A DNA stretch of 64,000 nucleotides from Crotophaga sulcirostris (Eukaryota; Chordata; Aves; Cuculiformes; Crotophagidae), in contig VYZB01000238.1 in the NCBI GenBank assembly GCA_013397455.1, positions 667,319 to 731,318 on the forward strand. The letters run 5' to 3'. The translations under genes and the position numbers were made by a program. Below the pieces are notes generated by a model that saw only the letters and a program-made list of their open reading frames with translations, had not been told where the DNA came from and did no database searches. Of this stretch, positions 1 through 12,250 are shown one piece after another (position 1 is the first letter of the stretch; the number at the start of each line of letters is the position of its first letter).

Positions 1-3000
1 TCAGCCTTAAGTAGCTTTCTTAAATCTGTATGAGACAAAGAACAAGTGACAGTGTTGAAAAAAATCCTATGATCCTGTCATTTGAACATCTGTCACATAT
101 GAACAAATCCAAAGTACAGCAGATTTTGTTTTGCCATGTTTAAACTATGTGAGCTAAGGCAAAAGACAATCATTTAAAACTTAATAAGATTCCTAACTTT
201 CAACAGAAAAATATTAAACCACCTTAAGAGGTAAGTACAAAAACCTTTTGGTGGTTTTATCTTTGCTATAAGTTTTATATGTTCAAAGCCCATCTGTTTA
301 TCTTCTACAACACACTTGTTCCACTCCTCCTCTGTCACTACACTTTTGATCTTCTAATTCTGTTCCTTTACTCAGTATCTTAGATGCATCCTTTTAGCCT
401 ATACAGATACTGGTCAAACAACTTCTTTGCCTTCTATATGAGAACAAAAGAGCAGCCTCGTGTAATGAGCCTGTATTCATCTTGGACCAGTGGTCAAAAG
501 TTGTATCAAATCCAATTTGTCACTCTTTGCATTTGCATGCTCCTTCTTATCCTGTGACTTTTCACAGGATTTAAAAATAAGGAAGGATAAGGGTAAGTCT
601 ATGTCAACTAGTACGAGCAATGCTGGAACACAGTTTCAGTGATCAGAGATAAAAGCACTGGTTTGAATGCAGATCATCCCCTGACTGCTGTGCCTGAAGA
701 CCCAAAGGCAAGCTGTACACTCACAGTGCTCCTAGATTTTGTGTTCACGTCTTCCTCTTCAAACTGAGTATTATGAAAATGCTTGACTGATGCTTCTTGG
801 CAACAGTGACTCTGTTTTATTCCCACAGCTTGACATAGACAAGACATTCACATGGAGGTAGCTCTGCTGGTGAGACTAAATGACCAGGATGGAAACAAAT
901 ATCCAGTTAGGGCAACGTTCATAGTGCTGACAGCTCAGACTGTCTTGTGCAGAGACCATTAAAATAATTTTGTAGGTCACCCAAACACTTGTAGTTCTAA
1001 ACTAAAAGATGAGTAAAACCATATTTAATCTTTTTGTCTAATCTTTTTGTCCACAAAAATCAGGAAGTTCATATTATACCAGTTGAAACCAATATAACCC
1101 CAAATAAATCACATCTTCCAAGCAGTTCCGTATGACGGCAGAATAACTACTGTTCTGCCCTACAGCTTTAACTGGTCCGAGTCCAGTCTTTCCTTCCTTC
1201 TCCCAGCAGAGAGTGATCCAACACTGGGACTGGGGTCCCACGCAGTCTGCAAGGGAGTCCCCACCTCTGAGCAAAAGCTGCTTTCAGCTTCATGATGATC
1301 AGCAGGGATCCACCCCAGACTGCACGGCACGGCATGCCTGCCATTCGCTCCTTTGACCCAGGTATGCTCACGGCTTGCTTTAGACATTACCTGCCTTTCA
1401 AGGGTATAGTAGAAATGTTTTTTTAACCCCATCAATAGCAAAGGAGGATGGTCCCTCCACTCAAACAGGCCTGGGTTGTGTTTTGGAAGCACAAGGTCAT
1501 GAATTCTCATGTCTCCATCACATGTTTGCAGTCAACTGGCAACTGTGATGTCTGTGTAAGCACACTGCTGTGGGTCATTAGGATCTAACAGCAAAACCAT
1601 CTGGCCCTTAGAGTTCAAAGGAGATTTCACAGTTCTCCGCGCAGTCTAATAAATGAGGATAATAGTAATCTGTAATCTGTAGACAATTTTGGCAAAATCT
1701 GTGGAACCTTTATTCTTTATTTTCTATCCTACTTGGCACTCCTTGGAGTTTTTAATATCAAATACAAAGTCAGGTCTTTCAAAAAAATATTTATTAGCTT
1801 ATTAAACTGACCTCCCCGACTGCTGCTGGAAAAACCTGCAACATCTCAGGAGCTGCACTAATAACTTCAACTGATGACAAAGTAAATAGTATTAATAGTA
1901 TAACAGTATTGCACTTGTGGAAGACAGCAGAGAACATCAGAGTTTTCCAAGTATACAAAGTGACCTTTAATAGTTATTTGACTGGTAACAAAATTTTACG
2001 TTTTAATTGACAAATTCAAAACACACTGCTTCAAATGACTTTTAGTAGCCTGAAAATTCAGGCATTGGCACATATATCCAGTCAGGTATCTGTATACCCA
2101 AGGGAAGTCAAACAATTGACTTTGCAAGACTGGGATTTCCCATGTTTTGTTTACAGAAAACTACCTTCACTACAAAACATCTATAAGGTTTGCAATGGTT
2201 TTATGTTCTGACAGGATAAAAACCATGTAAGAAATGTATTAAAAATCAAATTCTGTTTTCTTTTAGACTCAGATAGCCCATTGCTTTTCAGTTGCTTTGA
2301 TCCAGCCTTCCTCACAGCATTAGATTCCCGACCGTTGCTGATCTTGGTAAGCACTAATTTAATGGTTAGAGGAAAAGGGGAAAATCATAGTTTCTCTTCA
2401 TCTGCTAGCTGAACTGTTAGTTCAAGCACAACAATACCCCATTGAATTTATAAAAGATATAATCAAAATTCAAAGCACAGTAGCTGTTAGTGCAGTGTTC
2501 TTGATAGATGCTATTAATTTTTATGTTTCAGCCAGTATGGTTATATTTCCATAAAATATGTAGGGTAGTGCAGCTTATGAAATACCCATTTAATGGGCCT
2601 TGTATCTGTGGTTCAATACTATAAACAAAGTTTAAATTGGCCTACTCAGCTAAAATCAATACAGTTTGGCAGCAGGAAGAGTGGTTGTTGCTGATTGCTC
2701 TTCTTCAGAGTCACTGCTGCTCTGTTGGGTTCCCCTGCTACTTCATTATCATCCATCATATATTTGATAAGCTCTACTCATGCATTTTGCACAGATTTCC
2801 TTTAGCATCCTGTGCATTTTTCTGCTAAAATCTTAAGAAGCAATTTCTGCCTTTCCAAATGGTTCTAGCACACAGCATTGAGTGTTTTTTTGATAGGCAC
2901 CTAAGGAAACATGAGCTGGCTCTTTTGTCTGGCAAACGTCATGTGCATCTGTCTATTTATGACTCCCTGCACAGACAGACTATTGAGAAAGCCAAATGGG

Positions 3001-3200
3001 ATGTTCCAGTTATTCTTAGTTATAGCATAAGGAAAAACCTACATTTTAGTAGACAGAAATAAATTATAAATTATTTGCAAAGAAAGCAAGCCCTCATAAT
3101 TCAGGTATGTAAACCAATCAGAAACTACTTAGCTTTATACTTTGCAGACTTTGCCAGACAAATAACTATTGTGCAACTGTTTATCTCCAGACTATCTTGT
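1..3200. other. non-coding stretch, nothing recognised
   Basis: AT-rich unique-looking sequence. No CR1, LTR, SINE or tandem repeat was recognised. The longest open frame (116 codons, minus strand, 1160-1510) overlaps other short frames and shows no recognisable domain. Without alignment to other genomes I cannot say whether any part is conserved. Confidence 0.6.
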
Positions 3201-3282
3201 CTGTTTGGATACAGCAACCCTTGTGTCCATCATGCACTTCTCTTGGCCCATGTGGAAATGATTTTGGCCACTACAAAACAGG

Positions 3283-3342
3283 CTAGATTTGAATTGATGA
3301 CCTAGCAGTGAAAAGCACCATACCACATTACCATCTAGTTCT
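3283..3342 (-). repeat. tRNA-like SINE relic (tentative)
   Basis: Read on the minus strand this stretch has the layout of a degraded tRNA-type polymerase III promoter. A B-box-like AATTCAAATCT (3285-3295; consensus GGTTCRANTCC) lies downstream of an A-box-like stretch within about 3320-3337 (GGTAATGTGGTATGG), at about the spacing found in tRNAs. The stretch downstream (about 3210-3282) would be the tRNA-unrelated body. Intact cloverleaf pairing is not apparent, so this is not a functional tRNA gene. It could be an MIR-like or other ancient amniote SINE, or a chance resemblance. The family is not assigned. Confidence 0.33.
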
Positions 3343-5280
3343 CACTTCTGTTTTAGAGTCTTCCTTCTCTGCTTGCTCAGGCACCTCCTGCCACACAGAC
3401 TTAAAACACAGGGACAGTTCCTGATTCAGGGGCCACTTCTGGCAGCACCACTGACGGTGGTTGTGTGGAGCTGATCAGGGCTGCAGGACTGTCACCAAAG
3501 ACTCATCTCTGGACCTGACTGCCAGGAGCTCCTGAATCCCCCCTGACCTTTGCACTGGCTTCCAGTGAAACAGCAGAGTAAATAAGGCAGTAAAGTCCCA
3601 AACCAGACAACTTGCTGCAAAATCTGCTACTGTTTGGAAAGTGAACTCTGAACTTCAGTGGTTTTGCTCAAATGTAACTATTCTCAGGTGAAATTTCTCT
3701 TTGCACTCTCCTACACTCATTCTCCTACTCATTTTAAGGTCAAAAATACAATAATTCATTCAGTACCAGTGTCCTGATGTCATTTAGAGACTGGAAAACA
3801 GGCACAGCCCATTTTCCTCAAAGTAGGTTGAGATACAAACAATCAAATTCACTCTCAGGCCTATGAAAGCTTCTGCCAACAAGAAGCCCAAGCCTAGAGG
3901 CAGGGATACAAAAAGAACTGAAGTGGCAGTGGCAGAAAACAAAGGGTAAACTGCTCCATTGGGCAGACCAGGGACAACAGCAGTGTCCCAGCAGTGCCAG
4001 GAACCATCTCTGACCCTGCCCCACATCTACACCAGAGTGCTGCTGCAATGACCATGCCACAGCCAGGAGATGCACTTCTTCACAGGAGCCCCTGAAGGAG
4101 GATACTGACGAAATTACAATATGCACTTCCCTCAGCCCTTGGGCATCTTCCCTACCCTGGGAAAGCAGCTATTCAAACTACCTTGAAGGCAGTGATTTAA
4201 GGCAAGGAATCTCATTGTTGTCCCTTGGGTATTTCCTGGTGGCAGCCTGTGGCATATTTCTTCAGTTTAGCTGTGCGCAAAAAGTGCTGCTGCTTCCAGA
4301 AATTTGCACTTCGTATTTTAGCAAGGCACTTCTCAACCAGAGGAGGAGAGCATCAGAGCAAGCACTACATAGAGGCGGGTGCAAGAGAACATGGTATGCC
4401 TACAAAACCTGCAGACTTCACCTATAGGAGAAATCAATCCAGTCCAGGTCCACAGCCTGGCTTGCATCCATCCTACCTTTCCTCCTCCCATACGGGATGT
4501 CTCTTCCACACCGCCTAGAGGGAAGAGCCCCTAGGACGTGCTATTTCTTTAACTACACCCAGGCACCGTGCTAGGCAGCAGAGGACAAGACAGTGAGAGA
4601 AGGCTCCCAACTGCACAGCACAGATGACCGCAGGGCAGTGCTTGAGACTGTGTCCAGGCACTGTTCAGATCACTGAACAGACACAACCCTAGATCCTGTT
4701 AGGAAGAGTTGTCTGTCCCCTCACCTCCACAAACTAGAGTAAGGATGCAAGGGATCTGGGCAGCCTCTTTCGCACAGTCATTTCTGCCCCTTTAGAGATA
4801 TAGGGCATCTTGTACAGAGCATATGTGTTCATCCCCAGGCCTGGCCCTAGACTCCTACAGGGGCTTCCCCTTCCCATGCAGCCCATTGCCCCAGTGACCT
4901 CCCATTGCCCTGTGACAGCTAGGCAGGGTTTTCCTCCAAAGAAAAGGCACACAGCCCAAGAAAGGCCTGGCTGATTTTCTGCAGCTGAGAATCTGGCCTC
5001 AGGCACTTCTCTTGAACTTCTTTGTCTGAGCAGATCCATTGGCAGCCACATGGTCGGCTGGGGATGTTTTCCTATGTCTGGGATATACAGATGTCTGATA
5101 GCTGTCTGTCTATCGAATAGATTTGATAATCATTACTGCCTCCAGGAAACTCATGCTGCTAACAGTGTCTGTCAGAGTCCAACCAGAGCCTGCTGACATG
5201 TTGGCACAGTTTCATAAAGAAGTCAGTGTCCAAAGCAGAAATACATTTTCCACATACTTGAAATATACCAGGGACTTTGT
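3343..5280. other. non-coding stretch, nothing recognised
   Basis: Mixed-composition sequence without a recognised repeat. Short overlapping open frames at 3784-4126 (minus), 4215-4518 (plus) and 4734-5051 (minus) have no recognisable domain and look like chance frames in a locally GC-richer patch. Confidence 0.55.
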
Positions 5281-5580
5281 GGCGAGTTGTTGTAATTAAT
5301 CCACTTGATTAATCCTGGTTCGATATATTTTGGGATCATTCTGGTGCGTAATATGTTAAATACTGAACTCAGTTCATATTGTTATTTTTAAATGGAAATT
5401 ACATTCATTATGCCCAAAGGCATGATTTGTAGGCACTCCTTGCAAAGCAGAAAGAAACCTCACTGCACTGCATTTTTGCTGTGCTTTTACCATTCACTCA
5501 TTAGTAGCAATTTCATCATATGCATCATTGTGAAATCTGCATGACACAGTAATCTATTTTAAAAGAGGGTAGCAAAACTA
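5281..5580. other. candidate conserved non-coding element
   Basis: A stretch of even, unique sequence rich in TAAT cores. The heptamer TTAATCC, the core bound by K50-type homeodomain factors (OTX, PITX, CRX), occurs twice, at 5296-5302 and 5309-5315, 13 bp apart on the same strand. The first copy overlaps a TAATTA core. The sequence shows only the motifs; that this is an enhancer is inference and could be wrong, since such short motifs arise by chance in AT-rich DNA. Confidence 0.22.
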
Positions 5581-5712
5581 TTTTCTCCTTTAGCCAGTTA
5601 GAACACATTTACTAAAAGATTGCAAAGACAAAGTCTACAATACCCTATCATCAGCCTCTCGACAGCAGCAGAAATATGAATAATATCTGTGTACACATAC
5701 TTCCCTCAGTCT

Positions 5713-5754
5713 GAAAGAGAGAGAAAGAAGGGGGAAGAAAGGAAGAGAGAAAGA
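5713..5754. repeat. 42-nt pure purine tract
   Basis: An uninterrupted run of A and G, 42 nt long, made of imperfect GA, GAAA and GGAA units with a run of five G near the middle. Such homopurine/homopyrimidine tracts are simple repeats that can be polymorphic and can form triplex (H-DNA) structure under supercoiling. No gene sits beside it. Confidence 0.85.
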
Positions 5755-5760
5755 TTCTGC

Positions 5761-8130
5761 TCTTGATAATCCTGGTGCAATTTTAGAGTCGCTCTATTTA
5801 TGTCCCTGGACAGATTCTGAATTTAGCCGAGTCTAGGAGAGAAGAATTTGACCATAATTTTTACAGGACAATTACCTGACTGTCTAGCTACAGTTATTTA
5901 ATAGCCTTTTGGAAGCTACGTCTGACCTGAAGATCCTATTTGCTGCTTGGATCTAACAATGTGAACATCAAAGGTACGTATGTAGGTATGCACGCAAATC
6001 CCCTGCGGCTTTTTTCATAATAGTACTGAAACCCAATACCAGACCAAGAACGCAGTGCCCGAAGCACCCTACTACAGCCCCGCTCCCTGGTACAGCTTAA
6101 AGTAGTTTCCTAACCCACAGAGCTCCATCCACCACTTGGAAAGCAGCCTTCTTTTAAATGTTACAGTTGCTAGGGAGTACTTGTGAACATTTTACCAAAC
6201 ACAGGTCATTTCAGAGAACATGACTGCTCAATATTTACTCTCAGTTCCTGATAACTCTTCCATATTTCATTGTTTCTGTTGTTGAAGGGATAAAACTTCA
6301 TTTTTCATGCTGGAAAAAAAAAGGTAAATCCTGTTCTTGGCTAAATTCTGCCCTTAGTTGAAACCAGCTGCAGAGTCTACTCAAAGAGGTAAATGTAAAT
6401 GCCTTCGTCTCCCAACTAGACATATGTAATTGTGCTTGGAACCTATGTGATTTGGTGTGCCAAAAATACACCACTTGCTAGCATCTGTGGCTAGGTAGTC
6501 CTGGCAGCAGAGGTGCAAGCAGCTTGCTGGGTGAAGAAGGATAGCTGGCCTCCAAATATCACTGGGAATATTTCTGGGAATTAGGTATACTGGGTAGAAA
6601 GAAGCTGGATTTGCAGCTGAATATAACCCACCTCCATGAGATCAAGTATTATATTAGCACCAGATCACTTCATGGCAATTGCAAGATCATTTTAGCATTG
6701 GTAGCAATGTGACTAAGGATACTCTGATAACTCTAGACATTAACAGGTAAGGTTGCTACTGATGGTGTAGAGTAAGGTCCTTCTGCTGGTGGTCAACAGG
6801 TTGCTCCCAGGCACCTAAACATCCCTGTGTTCCATGCCTGTGACTGCCCAGTCCAGCCTCAAGCAACATTTTTTTCTTGGGAAAGGAGCCAGGGACCCCA
6901 AGGATGCACCTTGAGGCAAGCCCCATGGACACCAGAGGTTGCTGCATACCCATTGCTCTCCTAGACAAAACTCACGGCCAGCAAGGAGACCACCAGTGAA
7001 GGAAGGACAGTAGTTGGGGGAGGGGTGAGGAAACAACAGTACAGCTTGGGACAGTGTGTGTACACCTAGGAGTTTCTGGAAATCTTTGACTGGTAGGGAA
7101 CAGTGCTGGGAAGTTTTGGTTGGATGCACAGTGGGAAAAATCCAAAGGGATGGGATGGAGGAATGAAAGTGACAAGGAGAGATGATGGGGAAGAGGGGGA
7201 CCAAATGCACACCACCTTCCCTGCTTGCAAACAAATGGGAACAAGGTCTTTGCAGTGTGTGTTATGTCCAAGGAACTGAGAGGAAACATACAGAAATACC
7301 TTATTTGTATTTCTTTTTTTCCACCAACACAGACAAGATGACTGTATTTTTGTCATATTTTTGGCTTCTTTTATGCTCTTAAAAGTGCATGCGTTACTGA
7401 CATATTTTGGGGGTTTTGTGGTATTTTTAAAGACAGCAATTGGGAAGTTTGGTTAGAAAGACTGCTTTTAGGCTCCGGTGGATTTTTTTAGATTTTAGGA
7501 TCAATGCCTCTTGTGGGCTTTTTGGGAGTGCTTCATCTTCTCAGATCACAAGAAGGAAGAGGGAAACAAGAAGGTTTGGGGACTGTACTGCCTTGGGGAG
7601 CAGAGGATTACATCCCTGCCTGCAAGCAGAGGAACAACCTGCCGTTCAAGGCTGATGACAGCAGGACCCTCAGGAGCTCCTGCTCTTCCTGAAGAAGAAT
7701 TCAAGGCATCCCTCAGCACAGCAATCTGTGCAGAAACAGGTCTGCTTCGGCTTTGTGGTTAGACAGAGATGGCAGTGGGACAGACATTCACTGTTTGTTG
7801 TACAAGTACTTCAAAAGGGTGGGGGACAGTGATAGGATAAGGAGTTGCCCATGCCTCTTTGCCTTTCATCACCTCCCAAGAATGTCTGCCTTTGGGGGTA
7901 ATTTAGATGCATTTAGGCTAATAAATGTGTGGCCTTTTCAGCCACATTTTTCACTTTAATTCCTTTCTGCCATTGCTGGCACATGCCCATGGCAATTCAT
8001 GGTTATTTTGCTCATTCAGCATTGTATAATTGTCCTTTATTACTGAATATAGATTTTTTAAATAGTTAAGGAAATGCATAGTTCATGAAAGTGATACAGC
8101 CTAGCTCCATTTTACTTAGAAACCATTGTG
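5761..8130. other. non-coding stretch, nothing firmly recognised
   Basis: Unique-looking sequence. Near 6338-6375 a short stretch beginning CTAAATTCTGCCC resembles the outer arm of the palindromic MITE-like relics at 24.75 and 25.4 kb, but I could not find the matching second arm. The minus-strand frames at 6756-7356 overlap one another in all three frames and have no recognisable domain. Confidence 0.5.
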
Positions 8131-8161
8131 CTTCTCTCTCTTTCTTTCTTTTCTTCTTTTT
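8131..8161. repeat. pyrimidine simple repeat (TTTC/TC)n
   Basis: A 31-nt uninterrupted C/T run starting with CT dinucleotides and continuing as imperfect TTTC and TTC units. A short, interrupted microsatellite. Confidence 0.8.
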
Positions 8162-11100
8162 GTCAGTCACAAAGACAATATTTTGCTAACTGCAAACTTG
8201 TTTGCAAGCCCCAGACTGATGATTTCATGAGTCTTCCAGATGCATCACCACAGTTTCAGAAAGCTTCCTGACTGACAAGAAAGCCAGCACTTCTGTGAGA
8301 TCTCCACATCAGGATATTATTAATAAACGTTCTGTACCTCAGAGAGAACCTCCCCAGTATCACGTAAGCTCCATCTGGCTCCCTGCTCAGCACTGTGGAC
8401 ATCTCCTCTCTCTCTTGACTCCTGCGTGTGATAAGACCCAACCTGTTTGGGCTGGGGTTGGTTGAATGGTCGCTTACAGAAGTACGCAAGGTTTCTATGC
8501 TCAACTCCAACCATGACTTAACACATGAAGACACTTCTTTCGCATCCATACTCATTCTGTGACCAGACTGTGCTTGGACCGATCGATATACATGAGATCA
8601 GATGGGTGAAGAGCATGCTTGAACGCAGAGCAGAGTGGAAAGAAGGCTGTTACCCTCTGCACCTGAACTGCCTTCAGAAAAGAGGATGCAGGGTAATTTT
8701 GCACTGTTGATAATTCTAGCAAGGAGGATCCAGCCCACAAGCTTTAATTTATCCAGCCCTGCCCTGGAAAACAGTTAGTAGGTACATTCAAAATTTTGAA
8801 CCTTCACTTATAGCACGAGCCAGTAATACCCAGAATATGCTTTCACCTGCCTCTCCTACCCACGCTACACTCCAACTACCAGGTTCCCAGTGTCCTGGGG
8901 GAGTCTTTAGTGTGCAGGATTTACAGTTACATTCCTGGAAGAGTTTGGGATGCCACTGAACCAGGGAGACTTTAGGAGCAAAATGCACAATACATTCATG
9001 ATCAGCATCCCATAGTAACACAAACACAGGCAAAGACATCTAGTTCCTGAAGACTACAGAGCTATCTAAACCTGACCTATTGGTACATAGTAGACAAAGG
9101 CAAACTACAAGCAAAAAAACCTGGGAAGTGCCTGGACACCACCATGATGAACACATTTGTCTGTTCCCTCATCAGTATCATTTGTGGTAGATTTCTTTTT
9201 TTTTTCCATGTACATTTTCCTTAACCCTCAGTGTTCCTTCAGAAATGGAAATCTAACTCATTACCAGCAGTCTTCGGGGAGTCCTGTGATGCTGTGAAAT
9301 GGGTCATATCAATACTAATCCTCAGTTCAACATGGACTTCCTCATGAAAAGCTTAAGAATATATATCACATAACTAAAAACAATCACAATATTTATTAAT
9401 CTCTGAATATCCTTTTCATCTCTGCAGATCCCAAAGTAATTTATACACTGGAAGTGACATGGGGACCTTATAAAGGGATCTGTTTCACTCTGCACCAGAA
9501 CACAGCCATTTCTGAGATGAAGTCTGGCAGTACAAGACAGTGTTACATACAGTTGGGGCATGAGGTGAAGAATAGCATATCCAGTGTACGTGGCAGGGAC
9601 GAAAGGATGTAATTATCCACATTGGAATTGGTTAGGACACTGGGGACAAACCCTTGACTCTTTTGAATAGGAATGCTAATGACCACAAGTGGTCAGGGGC
9701 CTTGATTTTACATCTCATTTCAAAAACACTACCTCTAATGACAGTTTTATTGAATACCAAGCAGAGGAATTCATCCAAAGCGAATCAGAAAGAAAACTGC
9801 ATCCTAGCACAGCAGCTAGATGTCCTCTGTTTCCCAGCTAGCCCACATAACCTGAGAGCCTGGGGACATACACACACCACTTTCACAGCACTGGTCTGCA
9901 AAGAGAACAGGACATTGCTTGTGTTGTATATATTTATCAGAAACTCAGATCACAATTTATTTTCAAAACAGCAACAGTCCTCCCATGACCATCTTGTGAC
10001 TAGACTTCCGTTGTCCAAAATATGAATCATACCGAGCATTTAATCTACAAATAGCTACTACCCAAACAACCAACCTTCCTTTGTGGTATTCACGAGTTAC
10101 TGCATTCTGCATGATTTAAGTACACAAACAAATCACTGAATTAAAAGGCATTTTAGAAGTTACCACCAAGTAGGAGGCAATAACAGAATACATATAGGTT
10201 TTAGCCTACTTCAGATGCGAGGATATGCAGCATCACTTTACACACATTTTACTAAGGTGAAGGAATAGCATTTAACAATGAAGACAGCATAGCAGCCTGT
10301 GCACAGGTAGTCACTAATACTTATCAAACTCAGTCAGAACACTGTAACTCTGTCGTGCATTAAACACGTCAGCTAGAAATTATGTGCAAATCTGTTTTTA
10401 TAGATATGGAGAAGGGAACGTGGCTTACACCTTAAGATGGTTCATTTTTGATTATTCTTATTTCCGAAAATCAACTTCAGCAACCTACCTGCCCAGAACA
10501 GATTCTGCCCGGCACAAAACATCATGCAATTCTCAGCAAGCCCCTGCTGGTTCTAGGGTAACTTAGAGCCTGTTAATCTAACTGAGAGCTAGCCCTAATG
10601 GCAGGTGCCTCCAGGCTGTAGCCCTCCAATAGATCATGAACTGTATCACACTGAACTATGTACCACAGCTCACAGTGGGACCAAGAGGAATCAGATCCTG
10701 TGCTACTGGAGACAGGAAAAAACACCAAAGCTGACATTTCCAGGCTACCCAGCAAATGTTCACCCACTACTCATTCCGTTCCTGCCTTCCATGGCACTGC
10801 ACAACCCTGGGGAAGTGAGCAGTGAGCCCAGCCAGTGAGGCAGAAAGACTCTGGACAACAAGATAGGGAGAATCAGGGAAGTTTACTGTCCTCACACGAA
10901 GAATGGGTGCTCCAAACGTGGAAGACTAACAAAGGGCTGGCTGTGGAAAAAGAGGCCCAGAGAGATTAAATGCTTCCTCATAGAACATGTAGGTGTCAAA
11001 ATTATTACTGAATGAAGGTTTCTTAAAACTGTTCTGGACTTCTATAACAGTTCCCATTTTTAAAATATGACTCAAAAGATTGTGAGACTCTGTCACTTGC

Positions 11101-12000
11101 AGTCAAATGCCATTCATAGGAAGGAATTCCCTTCTGACCATAAACCTTAACGATCTGTAGCAGACCTTTGCTTGTGATGGACTCCGTCAGCCCATCCTTC
11201 ACCAGAGGTCACATCAGATTATCACATGGTCCCATCTGGCTTTGGCATCTGTGAATCAAGTGCCGGATACCGATGTCACTAGTCTAACAAGGGAGAGCTA
11301 GTCTGCCTCGTAGAAATACTGCCAAGATGGTTTCTCTTTCACAAGCATTTCCTTACATAGCAGGAACATGCACACATGTGCTACAGAGAAATTAAACAAT
11401 AAATTATGATCCTGGAAAACTAAAGGAGTTGACACAAAACCCACTAAGACCAGATGCACATAACTAGAAATCTCAAATCTGTTTAACAGTCTCACAGAAG
11501 TGAACTCAACTCAAATCCACCAGGTTGACAGCATAAGAGTAACTGCATGTGGGAGAGCACAGGGAGAAAATGGATCTTGGAGGTTCTACAGGGTGAGGCA
11601 AGGTCTTTCAGCTATAAATATATTATATTACATATTATGTAGGAATATGCAGCAGTAGCTGCTCAGAAGAAATTAAAAATCAGTTATCAGTCCTTGCTTT
11701 AGGTAGGTCCTAGTTTTGAATACACTTGAGGAAACAGTATTATGTACATAAGATCCCATTAGATGGCTTTCACTCAAATGAGATAAATAACACTACATGA
11801 AGTGTAGACCAGCCAACCTAATAGCTCATCTCCTTTTTATAAAATTGGAATCAAAATTGTGATTTTGACTAACAGTAACCAAACACAGATTGTCCTTTTT
11901 TCAAAGTAAAATGTAGTTAACACACATGCAGGTATGTTCGCTCCTGATCTCGCTGTTAGAAGCACAAGTGAATGTGCAGCTTTGCTGGACATACACAAGT
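8162..12000. other. non-coding stretch, nothing recognised
   Basis: AT-rich unique-looking sequence. The longest open frame (9654-10025, plus, 123 codons) has no recognisable domain, signal peptide or repeat structure. No transposable-element relic was recognised on either strand. Confidence 0.55.
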
Positions 12001-12250
12001 ATTAGTTAATGTGTCACCTAGCTAATTGTTACTTACTTAATAATACTATTAATTACTCCAGACTATTTGTCTGTGCCCTTAAAAGCAATTGAAGTTAATG
12101 TTAAATGATTTCTTCTATTTCCTTTCCACCGCTGCCTTTTATGTAAAAAGAGCACTGCTGCATCTTAATTGAAAGCCCAACAACAAATATACAAAATCCA
12201 AGCCATCTCTTGCTCGTTACTTTATTCAGTTTACTATCCTCTCATTGTTT
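12001..12250. other. candidate conserved non-coding element (TAAT-rich)
   Basis: A run of AT-rich sequence with a dense set of homeodomain-type cores (TTAGTTAAT, CTAATTG, TTAATAATAC, ATTAATTAC, CTTAATTG) within about 180 bp and no sign of a repeat origin. Clusters like this occur in deeply conserved vertebrate enhancers, but also by chance in AT-rich DNA. The motifs are seen; the function is inference. Confidence 0.2.

Noticed and set aside
6756..7356. Cluster of minus-strand frames in all three phases
   Set aside because: Mutually overlapping frames without domains indicate a local shortage of stop trinucleotides rather than a gene.
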